Source: an uncultured Clostridia bacterium (GTDB lineage: Bacteria > Bacillota > Clostridia > TANB77 > CAG-508). From it: 41,902 nucleotides of DNA. A program made the translations under genes and the position numbers. The stretch covers positions 1 through 41,902 of the forward strand of contig CANRNC010000018.1 of the NCBI GenBank assembly GCA_947631915.1, written 5' to 3'. The stretch's first letter is position 1, and the number at the start of each line of letters is the position of its first letter. Below the pieces are notes generated by a model. The model was not told where the DNA came from, made no database searches, and was given only the letters and a program-made list of their open reading frames with translations. This document shows, in pieces, positions 24,841-35,441 of the stretch.

Positions 24841-24899
24841 ATAAAAGCCGGAAATTATCTACAATTATAGTAAATAATGTCAATAAGGGGGAGTAAAAG

Positions 24900-27800
24900 T
24901 TGAAGTTTATTAATAAAGCAAGAAAATTTATTGTTATACTTTTAGTAACAATAATGGTGTTAGCAACAAGCCAAATGATAGTACTAGGCGTTGATGATAA
25001 AGTTGTACCTGTTGTTACACCTAGACAAAATGGAGGAGAAGTATTACCTGGGCAAGAAATTAAATTTAAAGTTACAGATAATACTAAAGTATCTTATATT
25101 TGGTATGCATGGAACCGTCGTACAAAGGGAGAAGAACCAAAATGCTATGAACTACCAAATGAACAAAAAGAATATGAATATACAACTAATGCACCAAAAG
25201 AACCAGGTCTATATGAATTTAGTATTGCAGCTCAAGATCATTATGGAAATGTTAGTTATTGGTTGAATATTCCTTATATTGTTGTAAACAAGTTAAGTGG
25301 GGTAGTTGATACCAAAAAACCTACTTTTACATTTGATACTCCAAATAACTATCCATATCATAATTCAACAATTCCTCAAGAAATGGAAATTACACTACAA
25401 GCACAAGATGATTCAGGAATTTATTATATAGCATATAAATGGACAAGGGAAATAGTTAAGAACGATACTGGTGCAACGCTTGTCTTTAATGAGACAAATA
25501 GTAAGTCTTTCACAGCTAAAATAACTGCGCCAGAAGAACCAGGATACTGGTATTTATTAGTATACGCTCGTGATGGAGCAAATAATTTATCCAGTACATA
25601 TGCTACTGGAGTAACAATTAAAGACACAGATTATACAGCATTACAAGGAAAAGTAGATAGCAATGAAGAAAAATTTGTGGAAAGTGATTATACACCTGAA
25701 AGTTGGCAGGACTTTAAAAATGCAATAACAGATGCTAATAATATGTTAAAAGAAAATAAATCTAGTCAAAAAAAGGTTGATGAACAAACCAATAAAATAG
25801 ATGAAAGTATAACTTCTTTACAACCAAAAGAGGTTAATAAAGAAGAACTAGATAATTACATAAATTCTTTAGTAAGTACAGATTATGATAACTGGGATGA
25901 TTTCGATCACCTAGTTACAGAAGCAAAAGATGAAGGAATAAAATTACAAAGTGAATTTGATAAAAAGTTACAAAAAGTAAAAGAATTTACATTAAAAGCA
26001 AAAGAAATTGATACATCTAAATTAGACAAAATAGAAGAAGAACTTGCAAAATTAGATAGTAATGACTATACAGAAAAAAGTTGGAATGATATCAAAGATA
26101 AAATTACTGAGGCAAAAGAACAAACACTACAGAGTAAATTTGATGAAAAAGTTGAAGAAATTAACTTAGATAAATTAGTAATTATACCAAAAATAACTAA
26201 TGTTAGTACAGAACCCCAATATGTACCAGAAGGACATGATGTTACGATAACTTTTGAAACAAATATTGAATTAAGTTTATCAGAAGATCACACTACAGCA
26301 ACAATTAGTGGTGAAAAGGGAACAATAACAAATGATGGTGAAAATAAATATAAAATAACTTATAAGGTTAAAACAGAAGATGCCTCTAAAGGTTCTATTT
26401 CCTATGCAATAAAACCAGTAACAGATAATAATGGAGAAAAAGTAGAAGGAAAAGAAGTAACAGGAGAAATAAGTATAGCAGATTATATGACAGGAATTAA
26501 GATTACAAAAGAACCTGATAATAAGCAATATACTATAGGTGATAAAGAAATTAATTTAGATGGTGGAAGAATAAGAATACTATGGGCAAGCAATAAAAAA
26601 GGAAGTTTAGTAGATATGACAAATGAAGCAATATCAGTATCAGGTTTTGATACAACTTCAGCAGGAACTAAAACAATTACAATAACTTATGAAGGATTAA
26701 CGGATACATTTGACATAGAAGTTATGAAGAAAGACCCTAGTAAAAATGATTTAGTAGTAACTCCAGTAACAGCAATATATGATGGAACTCCAAAAGCAGT
26801 AAATGTAAATCCAAAGGATGGTATTGAAGGGCTTGGAGAAGTAGTATCTATAAAATACTGCCAATTAGTTGAAGGAGCTGAACAATCAGCTTTAGAAGGA
26901 ACTCCAACTAATGCTGGAGAATATAAAATAAGAGTTTCTTTGGCTGAAGGAGAAAAATATAAAAGTAGAAATGGTTTTGAAGTAGGAACATTAACTATAG
27001 AAAAAGCAGACTATGATATGAGCAATGTAAAATTTGAAGATAAAACTTTGGTTTACAATGGAGAATATCAAGAAATAACAATATCAGGAGACTTACCAGA
27101 TGGAGTAAACGTTACTTATGAACATAATAAGAGAAAAGAAGTTGGAACACGTACAGCAACAGCAAAATTTACAGGAGATTCAAATAATTATAATGCAATA
27201 GATGATATGTCAGCAACAATAACAATTACAAAAGCAACATATGATATGAGCAATGTTAAATTTTTAGACAAAACTGAGACATATAATGAGGGTACACATG
27301 AAATAAAGATTACAGGAGATTTACCAGCAGGAGTAACTGTAGAATATGAAGGAAATGATAAAACAGATGTAGGAGAATATACAGTAACAGCCAAATTTAC
27401 AGGTGGTGAGGATAAAGACAACTATAATGATATTCCAAACATGACAGCAAAATTAACGATAGAAAAAGCAACTTATAATATGGAAGGAATAGGATTTGCA
27501 GATAAAACTGAAACATATAATGGAAGCGAACATAATATTACATTAACTGGAAATCTACCAAAAGACGTATTAGTAAGATATGAAGGAAATGGGCAGATAA
27601 GAGCAGGAGAATATACAATAACAGCAATATTTACAGGAGATGAAAAAAACTATAATGCAATTCCAAATATGACAGCAACATTAAAAATAGAAAAGGCAAC
27701 TTATGATATGAATAGTGTAACATTTACAGGTAAAACTGTAACATATAATGGAGAAGTGCAAGAGTTACAAATCGGAGGAGGTTTACCAGAGGGAGTAGAG

Positions 27801-30800
27801 GTAAGCTACCAAAATAATGAAAATATAGAAGTAGGAGAATATACAGTAACAGCAAAATTTGCAGGAGATGCAGAAAACTATAATTTAATTTCAGATATGC
27901 AAGCAACATTAAAAATTGAACAAGCAACACCAGAACATATAGAACCAGGAATATTAACAGCAATATATGGGCAAACATTAGCAGACGTAAAATCACAATT
28001 ACCAGAAAGATTTACATTCCAAAGTGATTTGGAAACAAGTGTAGGTGAAGTTGGAACAAGATATTTTTCAGCAACATATACACCAGAAGATACAAAGAAT
28101 TATAAAATAGTGACAGATATACGAGTAGCAATAAGAGTAGGAAAAGCTACTTATGCTATGAGTGGAGTAAAATTCGAAGATAAGACTTTCACATATGATG
28201 GAGAATTACATAGTATAGTAGTAGAAGGACAATTGCCAGATGGAGTAGAAGTTTCTTATGAAAGTAATGAAAGAAGAAAATCTGGAACATCTATTGCAAA
28301 AGCAAAATTCACAGGAGATGAGAAAAATTATAATGCAATAGATGATATGACAGCAACATTAAAAGTAGAACAAGCAACACCAGAATATACAGTACCAACA
28401 GGCTTAACAGCAACATATGGACAAAAATTAAAAGACATAGAATCACAATTAACAGAAGGATTTGAATTCCAAGATAATGAAGAAGAAACAGAAGTAGGAA
28501 CTGTAGGAACAAATACATTTAAAGTAAAATATGTACCAACAGACACAACAAATTACAAAACGATAGAAAATATAGAAGTACAAATAGAAGTATCAAAAGC
28601 AAAACCATATTATAAAACACCAGAAGACTTAAAAGCAACATATGGACAAAAATTATCAGATGTAAAATTACCAGATAGTAAATTTACATTCCAAGATGAA
28701 TTAACAACGCCTGCAGGAAATGTAGGAGAAAATACATTTTTAGTAACATATACACCAGATGATACTAATAATTATGAAATAGTAAAAGATATAGAAGTAA
28801 AAATAACAGTATCAAAAGCAAGTGCACCAGAAATTATATATCCAACAGCAACCCCAATAGTATATGGACAATCATTAAAAGAATCAACACTAGTAGGTGG
28901 AAGTATAGAATATGGAACATTTGCATGGAAGGCTAGTGACCACATTCCTACAGCAGGAACTGGTGCTTATATAGTGGTATTCACAGCAAATGATAACACA
29001 ACTCAAAACTATGAAGAAATTACAACAACACAAAGAAAAGTAACACTAGAAGTAGAAAAAGCTACTTATGACATGGAAAATATAACATTTGATGGTAAGA
29101 CGGTAGAATATACTGGAGAAGTACAAGAATTAGCAATTACAGGAGATTTACCAGCAGGAGTAAAAGTAGAATATGAAGGAAACGATAAAAAAGATGTAGG
29201 AGTATATACAGTAATAGCAAAATTCACAGGTGGTGATGACAAGGAGAATTATAACGAAATTCCAAATAAGGAAGCAACATTAACAATAACACCAAAAACA
29301 CCAACTATTGATGACTTACAACATGGTTTACCAGCAAGTAAAGAATATACTGGAAAAGCTAGACCAATAACAGTAAAAGCAAAAGAAGGAATAGACGGAT
29401 TAGGAGAAATTACAGTAAAATACAATGATTCTACAGAAGAACCAGTAAATGTAGGAAAATACAAAGTAACAGTAGATATAACAGAAGGTAAAAATTATTC
29501 TTCAGCAACAGGTATAGAGTTAGGAGAATATGAGATAACTAAAAAAGCACCAAGTAAGGAAGATTTAAAATATCATATAGAAAATAAAGAATATACAGGA
29601 TTAGCACAAGGACTAGAAGTAACAGCAAATGATGGAGTACAAGGATTAGGAAAAATTACAGTAAAATACAATGATTCTACGGAAAAACCTGTAAATGTAG
29701 GAACATATACGATTTCTGTAGACATAGCAGAAGGAACAAACTATTCAGCAGCACAAATAGAACTAGAAGGAACATATGAAATAACAACAAAAACACCTAC
29801 TATTGAAGATTTAGTATATAATTTAACAAGTAAAGAATATACAGGAGAAAGACAACCAGTAACAGTAAGTGCAAAAGAAGGAATAGATGGATTAGGAGAA
29901 ATTACTGTAAAATATAATGGAGATAAAACAGAACCATTAGACGCAAAAAAATATACAGTAACGGTAGATATAGCAAAAGGAACAAACTATTCTTCAACAT
30001 CAAATATAGAATTAGGAGAATACGAGATAACTAAAAAGACACCTACTAAAGATGATTTAACATATGACTTATCTAATAAATCATATACAGGAAGTGAACA
30101 ACCAGTAACAGTAAATGCAAAAGCTGGAATAAGAGGATTAGGAAATAGCATTACAGTAAAATACAATGGCTCTTTAGAACAACCAGTAAATGCTGGAACA
30201 TATACAATAACAGCAGACGTAGAGGGAGGAGTAAATTATTTATCAGCAACAAATATAGAACTAGGAACATATACGATAACATCATCAGAAACAGCATTGG
30301 AAAAAGGTAATTTTCAAATAAATAGTAAAACAAGTTTTGAATATAATGGACAACCTCATACAGTAGAAGTAAGTGCTAAGGATGTAACACTATTAGGAGA
30401 AATAATAGTAAAATACTATCAAACAGTTGACGGAAAAGAAGTAGAAGTAAAATCTCCAACAAATGTAGGAACTTACACAATAAAAGTAACAACAGTAGGA
30501 GCAACAAACTATGAAGACGTAACTGATTTAGAATTTACAACAAAATTAGAAATAACACCAGTTAATATAACAGTAAAAGCAGATAATATAACAGCAATAT
30601 ATGGAGATGAAGCAAAAGAATTAACATTATCTACAGATGTAGTATCAGGCTCATTGGTAGGAGAAGACAAAATAACAGATTTAGGAATTAAATTAAAGAC
30701 ATATTTAAGTGAAAGAGATGAAGAAATAGAAATAAATACAACAACAGCAGTGGGAGAATATAAGATAAAAGATGAAAATAAAGTATATGGAAATTACAAT

Positions 30801-33800
30801 GTAACAGTACAAGAAGGAACATATACAATAGAAACAAAAGGAATAACAGTAAAAGCAGATAATAAAACAGCAACATATGGCGATACAGCACAAAAATTAA
30901 CATTTTCTGAAGTAATAGAACCAGAAGGAACAACAGCATTAGTAAATGGAGAAGAATTATCAGTATTAGCAATCGAGTTAAAGACATATAAAAATGATAG
31001 CCCAGATGAAGAACAAACAATATCAGAAACAACAAGTATAGGAACATATAGAATAAAAGCAGAAAGTAAAGTGTATGGAAATTACAATGTAACAGTACAA
31101 GAAGGAACATATACAATAGAAGCAAAAGCAATAACAGTAAAGGCAGACGATAAAGAATCTTCATATGGAGAAGAATGTCAAGAGTTAACATATTCTGAAG
31201 TAAAAGTAGAAGAATCAGCCTTAGTAAACGGAGAAGATCTAAAAACAGCTTTAGGTATTACTTTAAAAACTTATAAAGATGGAGATGAAGTAAGTCTATT
31301 AAATACAACTAATGCAGGAACATATACAATAAAAGGTGAAAGCAAAGTATATGGAAATTACAATGTAACAGTACAAGATGGAACATATACAATAACACCA
31401 TCAAAAACAAAATTACAAACAAATAATTTTATAATAAAAGGTTCAACAACTGTAGAATATGATGGACAACCACATACAATAGAAGTAAAAGCAAAAAATG
31501 TAGTACTATTAGGAACAATAACAGTAAAATATTACGATTTTGAAGGAGAAGAAGTAGAAGCTCCAACGAATGCAGGGGAATATATAATAAAAATAACAAC
31601 AAATGGAGCAACAAATTATGAAGATGTAACTGATTTGGCATTTACAACAAAATTAAAAATAACACCAGTATCTATAACAGTAAAAGCAAATGATATAACA
31701 GCAGTATATGGAGATGAAGGACAAGAACTAACATATAAAGAAACAACAGAACCATCTGCACTAGTAAATGATGAAAAGTTATCAATATTAGGAATCAAAT
31801 TAAAGACATATAAAATTGCTGATGAAGTAGAGATAACACCAGAAACACCAGCAGGGACATATACAATAAAGGCGGATTCTGGAGTGTATGGAAACTATAA
31901 TGTAACAATAACTGAAGGAACATATACCATAAATAAAAAAGCACAAGAAAAACCAGATGTAAGTATAGACAAGACTAATGTATTAATGACAGAAAATGCA
32001 CCAGTAATTACAGTAAAAAATGTACCAGCAGAAAATGGAGCTATAACATATGAAAGTAGTAATACAAGTGCAATTGATATAGATACAAGTACAGGAGCAA
32101 TGACGTTAAAAGGAGAAGGACAAACACAAATAACAGTTTCATTTGGAGGTTCATTAAATTATGATAGAACAAAAGGTGATCCAATAACAGTAACAGTATC
32201 AAAAGATACATTAACAATAGGAGTAGATGGAGACTTTGTTTATGATTTATCATCTAAAGAGTATACAGGAGAAGGGCAAGGCATTGATGTAACGGCAAAA
32301 GAGGAACTATCAGAATTAATAGGAGAAATAAGTGTAAGTTATAATAAGATAGAAGAAAATGAAGTAACAAAAACACCAATACAAGGAACAGAATATGCAT
32401 CAGAAGATGGAAAACCAAAAAATGCAGGAAAATATGAAGTAATATTGAATGTAACAGCAGGGACACATTATGAAGAATTAAAAAATCAAGTACTTGGAAC
32501 ATACGAAATTACTAAAAAACCACAAGAAAAACCAAATGTAAGCATAGATAATCAAAATATATTAATAACGGCAAAAGAAGCACCAAAGATTACACTATAT
32601 AACTCACCAACAGAAGAAGGTATTACAACATATACCAGTAGTAATGAATCAGTATTAACAGTAGATTCAACTCCAACAATAACATTAAAAGGAGCAGGAG
32701 AAACACAAATAACAGTAACATTTGGTGAAACAGAAAACTATAGTGCAACACAAAGTGATCCAATAACAGTAACAGTATCAAAAGATACATTAAATACAGA
32801 AAAAGATTCAGGAAACTTTATTTATGAGTTAGAAACTTCTAAAGAATATACAGGAAAAGAACAAGGAATTGAAGTAAAAGTAAAAGAAGGAATAACAGGA
32901 TACGGAGACATAAGTGTAAGTTACAATAAAGTAGAAACATTAGAGAGAGATGCACAAACAATAACACCAGTTGAAGGAATTCCAATAGATGCTGGAACTT
33001 ATCAAGTAATATTAAATGTAACAGAGGGAGAAAAATATTCAGCAATTGAAAACAAATTATTGGGAACATACACAATTAACCCAAAAGCTATATCAGATGC
33101 AACAGTAGCAATAGAATTATTATCTACAGACGAATTGATATATGATGGAAATCCAAAAGCTGTAAAAAATGTAAAAGTAACTCTAGATGAAAACACTCTA
33201 GTTAAAAATAAAGATTATACATTACAAATAGAATATTCGAAACCAGAGGGTGGTTATACAGCAGATGCACCAATACAACCAGGAAAATATAGAGCAAGAG
33301 TATCTGTAGAAGGAATAGGAAACTATACAGGAAATAAAGGAAATGCTATATACTATACAATAACACCAATACAAGCAATTAGTGTTGATATAACACCACC
33401 AGGACCAAAGGAAGAATTAAAGAACATATATAAATTTGGTGAAGAATTAGACTTAAAAGATTGGACTATAGATGTAACATATAATAATGGTAATGAAGAA
33501 ACTATGAGTGTAAATAAGGCAAAAGAAGATGGAATAATAACAGTTGAATATGACTTCTCACAACCAGGTGATGAGAAAAATGTAGAAATAAAATTTAATG
33601 GAGAGGCAGTATTTAGTTATACAGTTGCAGTAAAAGATTACATTAAAGAAATACAACTTGATGAAGAATCTACAACGGTAGTATATAAGGAAAGTGAATT
33701 ATCTGAAATATCTGATATAAAAATGAAGGTAGTGGCAGTAAAAGCTTCAGGTAAAACACCGGACATAACAAAAAAGGTGGATGTAAAAGTAGATTGTGAC

Positions 33801-35006
33801 TTAAGTGATTTAAATAAAGTAGGACAAAAAACTGTAACAGTATCTTATGAAGATACATATGAAAAGAACTATAGCTTTGGAGATACATTTACTATAACAT
33901 TTAAAATTGCTGTAGTACCAGATGCAACACAAGATATAGATTATATTATAATGTTAAATGGACCAGCAGAAGATTATGTAGATGTTTATTCAGAATATGA
34001 AGATAAAGGAACAACAGTTTATAATTTAAAAGAAGGTCTTATGGATGAAATTAAGGTTGAGACAACAGGTATAGTTAATACAGAAGAAGTAGGAGAATAT
34101 GAAATTACTTACAGTACAGAAGGTGCAAAAGAGTCTGCAAAAAGAACAGTACATGTAGTTGATAGAGTAGCACCAGAAATTAAATTGAATAAAGATATGC
34201 AAAGTAAAGAAGACATTGAAGTAGAAGCTAATGGAGATGAGTCAATTATAAGATTTACAAAAGGAACTAAAATTTCTTTCACATTAGAAACTTTTGTAAG
34301 TGCAACTGATAATTATGACACAAATAAAGGTAAAGCAATAAAGATAGACTATACAGTAAACTATAATTCTGAACCATCAGAAATACATGAAATAGATGAA
34401 GAGTCAGAAGCAGGAATATATGAAGTAACATATACTGCAACAGATTCATCTGAAAATAGTTCAAAGAAAACTGTTAAAGTTGTAATATTAGATTATCCAC
34501 CAATAATTTACTATTTAGGTGAAAATGATGTAAAAATAGAAATTGAAAATGGTAAATTATATAATGATTATTTAAAAATTGGTTGTGATAAAGAAAATGT
34601 AAAAATCTATATTAAGAAAGATGAAGAAGAAGAAAAACTATACAATGGTGAAGAAATATTAAAAGACGGAACATATACGATTAGAACAGTTGAAAATGAT
34701 TATATAAGTTCAGTAGGCCTAGTATTTACTATTGATACAATACCACCAGAAGTAAGTCTAGATGTAGATAACAATAAGATTACATTTACTAACCCATCAG
34801 ATGTTTATAAAGCAAAGATGACAAGTGGAAGTGGTAAATGGATATACACTATAAAAGATGATGAAACAGACGAAAATAATATAGGAGAAGATGGCGTTTA
34901 TACAATTCCAGATGAAGCTAGTACACATGCAATAGTTTATACATTAACTGTAGAAGATGCTAGTGGAAATAAAATTACACCAATTACCTTTAAATTATCA
35001 AAATAA
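24900..35006 (+). CDS. Giant secreted surface protein with FIVAR, Big_3-like and many MBG/Ig-like repeats (3368 aa)
   Basis: TTG start at 24900 after a strong GGGGGAG. Signal peptide (about 1-30). Then two Ig-like domains (about 31-240, with TFTFDTPNN and ARDGANN turns); helical FIVAR-type repeats (about 244-430; YTPESWQDFKNAI, YTEKSWNDIKDKI); a beta domain (about 433-527); a Big_3-like domain (529-610); a long array of MBG-type beta repeats (about 619-2825) in several subfamilies; two more Big_3-like domains (about 2827-3010); and DUF5011/HYR-like domains at the end (VHVVDRVAPEIKLN; DTIPPEVSLD). No LPxTG motif, membrane helix, SLH, LysM or dockerin is visible at either end, so retention is unexplained. 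Probably a fibre-like adhesin or biofilm protein. It ends with KLSK, then a hairpin and a small membrane-protein gene. Confidence 0.88.
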   Translation: MKFINKARKFIVILLVTIMVLATSQMIVLGVDDKVVPVVTPRQNGGEVLPGQEIKFKVTDNTKVSYIWYAWNRRTKGEEPKCYELPNEQKEYEYTTNAPKEPGLYEFSIAAQDHYGNVSYWLNIPYIVVNKLSGVVDTKKPTFTFDTPNNYPYHNSTIPQEMEITLQAQDDSGIYYIAYKWTREIVKNDTGATLVFNETNSKSFTAKITAPEEPGYWYLLVYARDGANNLSSTYATGVTIKDTDYTALQGKVDSNEEKFVESDYTPESWQDFKNAITDANNMLKENKSSQKKVDEQTNKIDESITSLQPKEVNKEELDNYINSLVSTDYDNWDDFDHLVTEAKDEGIKLQSEFDKKLQKVKEFTLKAKEIDTSKLDKIEEELAKLDSNDYTEKSWNDIKDKITEAKEQTLQSKFDEKVEEINLDKLVIIPKITNVSTEPQYVPEGHDVTITFETNIELSLSEDHTTATISGEKGTITNDGENKYKITYKVKTEDASKGSISYAIKPVTDNNGEKVEGKEVTGEISIADYMTGIKITKEPDNKQYTIGDKEINLDGGRIRILWASNKKGSLVDMTNEAISVSGFDTTSAGTKTITITYEGLTDTFDIEVMKKDPSKNDLVVTPVTAIYDGTPKAVNVNPKDGIEGLGEVVSIKYCQLVEGAEQSALEGTPTNAGEYKIRVSLAEGEKYKSRNGFEVGTLTIEKADYDMSNVKFEDKTLVYNGEYQEITISGDLPDGVNVTYEHNKRKEVGTRTATAKFTGDSNNYNAIDDMSATITITKATYDMSNVKFLDKTETYNEGTHEIKITGDLPAGVTVEYEGNDKTDVGEYTVTAKFTGGEDKDNYNDIPNMTAKLTIEKATYNMEGIGFADKTETYNGSEHNITLTGNLPKDVLVRYEGNGQIRAGEYTITAIFTGDEKNYNAIPNMTATLKIEKATYDMNSVTFTGKTVTYNGEVQELQIGGGLPEGVEVSYQNNENIEVGEYTVTAKFAGDAENYNLISDMQATLKIEQATPEHIEPGILTAIYGQTLADVKSQLPERFTFQSDLETSVGEVGTRYFSATYTPEDTKNYKIVTDIRVAIRVGKATYAMSGVKFEDKTFTYDGELHSIVVEGQLPDGVEVSYESNERRKSGTSIAKAKFTGDEKNYNAIDDMTATLKVEQATPEYTVPTGLTATYGQKLKDIESQLTEGFEFQDNEEETEVGTVGTNTFKVKYVPTDTTNYKTIENIEVQIEVSKAKPYYKTPEDLKATYGQKLSDVKLPDSKFTFQDELTTPAGNVGENTFLVTYTPDDTNNYEIVKDIEVKITVSKASAPEIIYPTATPIVYGQSLKESTLVGGSIEYGTFAWKASDHIPTAGTGAYIVVFTANDNTTQNYEEITTTQRKVTLEVEKATYDMENITFDGKTVEYTGEVQELAITGDLPAGVKVEYEGNDKKDVGVYTVIAKFTGGDDKENYNEIPNKEATLTITPKTPTIDDLQHGLPASKEYTGKARPITVKAKEGIDGLGEITVKYNDSTEEPVNVGKYKVTVDITEGKNYSSATGIELGEYEITKKAPSKEDLKYHIENKEYTGLAQGLEVTANDGVQGLGKITVKYNDSTEKPVNVGTYTISVDIAEGTNYSAAQIELEGTYEITTKTPTIEDLVYNLTSKEYTGERQPVTVSAKEGIDGLGEITVKYNGDKTEPLDAKKYTVTVDIAKGTNYSSTSNIELGEYEITKKTPTKDDLTYDLSNKSYTGSEQPVTVNAKAGIRGLGNSITVKYNGSLEQPVNAGTYTITADVEGGVNYLSATNIELGTYTITSSETALEKGNFQINSKTSFEYNGQPHTVEVSAKDVTLLGEIIVKYYQTVDGKEVEVKSPTNVGTYTIKVTTVGATNYEDVTDLEFTTKLEITPVNITVKADNITAIYGDEAKELTLSTDVVSGSLVGEDKITDLGIKLKTYLSERDEEIEINTTTAVGEYKIKDENKVYGNYNVTVQEGTYTIETKGITVKADNKTATYGDTAQKLTFSEVIEPEGTTALVNGEELSVLAIELKTYKNDSPDEEQTISETTSIGTYRIKAESKVYGNYNVTVQEGTYTIEAKAITVKADDKESSYGEECQELTYSEVKVEESALVNGEDLKTALGITLKTYKDGDEVSLLNTTNAGTYTIKGESKVYGNYNVTVQDGTYTITPSKTKLQTNNFIIKGSTTVEYDGQPHTIEVKAKNVVLLGTITVKYYDFEGEEVEAPTNAGEYIIKITTNGATNYEDVTDLAFTTKLKITPVSITVKANDITAVYGDEGQELTYKETTEPSALVNDEKLSILGIKLKTYKIADEVEITPETPAGTYTIKADSGVYGNYNVTITEGTYTINKKAQEKPDVSIDKTNVLMTENAPVITVKNVPAENGAITYESSNTSAIDIDTSTGAMTLKGEGQTQITVSFGGSLNYDRTKGDPITVTVSKDTLTIGVDGDFVYDLSSKEYTGEGQGIDVTAKEELSELIGEISVSYNKIEENEVTKTPIQGTEYASEDGKPKNAGKYEVILNVTAGTHYEELKNQVLGTYEITKKPQEKPNVSIDNQNILITAKEAPKITLYNSPTEEGITTYTSSNESVLTVDSTPTITLKGAGETQITVTFGETENYSATQSDPITVTVSKDTLNTEKDSGNFIYELETSKEYTGKEQGIEVKVKEGITGYGDISVSYNKVETLERDAQTITPVEGIPIDAGTYQVILNVTEGEKYSAIENKLLGTYTINPKAISDATVAIELLSTDELIYDGNPKAVKNVKVTLDENTLVKNKDYTLQIEYSKPEGGYTADAPIQPGKYRARVSVEGIGNYTGNKGNAIYYTITPIQAISVDITPPGPKEELKNIYKFGEELDLKDWTIDVTYNNGNEETMSVNKAKEDGIITVEYDFSQPGDEKNVEIKFNGEAVFSYTVAVKDYIKEIQLDEESTTVVYKESELSEISDIKMKVVAVKASGKTPDITKKVDVKVDCDLSDLNKVGQKTVTVSYEDTYEKNYSFGDTFTITFKIAVVPDATQDIDYIIMLNGPAEDYVDVYSEYEDKGTTVYNLKEGLMDEIKVETTGIVNTEEVGEYEITYSTEGAKESAKRTVHVVDRVAPEIKLNKDMQSKEDIEVEANGDESIIRFTKGTKISFTLETFVSATDNYDTNKGKAIKIDYTVNYNSEPSEIHEIDEESEAGIYEVTYTATDSSENSSKKTVKVVILDYPPIIYYLGENDVKIEIENGKLYNDYLKIGCDKENVKIYIKKDEEEEKLYNGEEILKDGTYTIRTVENDYISSVGLVFTIDTIPPEVSLDVDNNKITFTNPSDVYKAKMTSGSGKWIYTIKDDETDENNIGEDGVYTIPDEASTHAIVYTLTVEDASGNKITPITFKLSK
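26755..33370 (+). repeat. Array of diverged MBG/Ig-like coding repeats inside the giant gene
   Basis: Subfamilies follow one another. (a) about 76-residue units beginning Y-D/N-M-x-x-(V/I)-x-F-x-x-K-T at about 27007, 27240, 27472, 27703, 28150 and 29064. (b) units with TYGQ-L-x-D-(V/I) at about 27930, 28375, 28605 and 28830. (c) four units with SKEYTG...GLGEITVKYN at about 29300, 29545, 29790 and 30030. (d) long units with YNGQPHTVEV / ITVKADNITAIYGDE from about 30290 to 31940. (e) two units of KPDVSIDKTN...SKEYTGEGQGI type at about 31935 and 32515. Several units are near-identical at DNA level over short stretches, so the array is open to recombination. Confidence 0.85.
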
Positions 35007-35031
35007 ATATGAGAAATATAATTCATCGGAG

Positions 35032-35062
35032 GGATAGGGCACGAAAATTTAGTGCCCTATCC
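35032..35062 (+). other. Intercistronic hairpin without T run
   Basis: GGATAGGGCAC (35032-35042) pairs perfectly with GTGCCCTATCC (35052-35062), 9-base loop, followed by ATAGGAAAAAAG rather than Ts. It may protect the 3' end of the giant mRNA, act as a processing site, or be a weak terminator. Confidence 0.7.
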
Positions 35063-35093
35063 ATAGGAAAAAAGATAAAAGGAGAGTAAACAA

Positions 35094-35351
35094 ATGGAAA
35101 AGAAGAGTAAAATAATAATTTTAGTGGTTGTTATAGTATTATTAATAATTATAATAGGAGTTACAAGTTTTCTTACAAATAGAGTAATAAAAGAAAACGG
35201 TATAAATAATGAAGTAAGTAATACTCAAAACAATGAAGAGAATATACAAAACGGACCACAAGATGCTAGTGAAGATATACCATCTGATACTGTATCAACT
35301 GAAACAGAGAATGGCGAAACAAATACACTAAACTATATAATAACGCAGTAG
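35094..35351 (+). CDS. Small single-pass membrane protein (85 aa)
   Basis: AAAGGAGAG ribosome site before the ATG at 35094. MEKKSK is followed by one strongly hydrophobic helix (about 7-30, mostly Ile/Val/Leu) and a polar, Asn/Glu-rich outer tail of about 55 residues. No lipobox, no domain recognised. It sits between the anchorless giant protein and the cohesin-like gene, cotranscribed with the first through a hairpin, so a role in holding or exporting the giant protein is conceivable, but nothing in the sequence proves it. Confidence 0.6.
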   Translation: MEKKSKIIILVVVIVLLIIIIGVTSFLTNRVIKENGINNEVSNTQNNEENIQNGPQDASEDIPSDTVSTETENGETNTLNYIITQ

Positions 35352-35373
35352 ACCCAAAAGAATACATAATATG

Positions 35374-35402
35374 TTTACAAAAATGTACAAAAATGGTATA
35401 AT
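35374..35402 (+). promoter_or_regulatory. Promoter of the second cohesin-dockerin unit
   Basis: TTTACA (35374-35379), 17-base spacer, TATAAT (35397-35402). Confidence 0.7.
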
Positions 35403-35441
35403 ATAACTGTTAATTAATATAAAATAAAAGGAGAAAAATAA

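Noticed and set aside
30688-31191. 167-codon - strand frame in the giant gene and many similar ones
   Set aside because: Leu/Tyr-rich translation of A-rich repeat codons on the other strand; an artefact of composition.
24900-35006. Dockerin or LPxTG motif in the giant protein
   Set aside because: I looked for D-x-N-x-D-G loops and for xPxTG plus hydrophobic tail; none occurs in the first or last few hundred residues.
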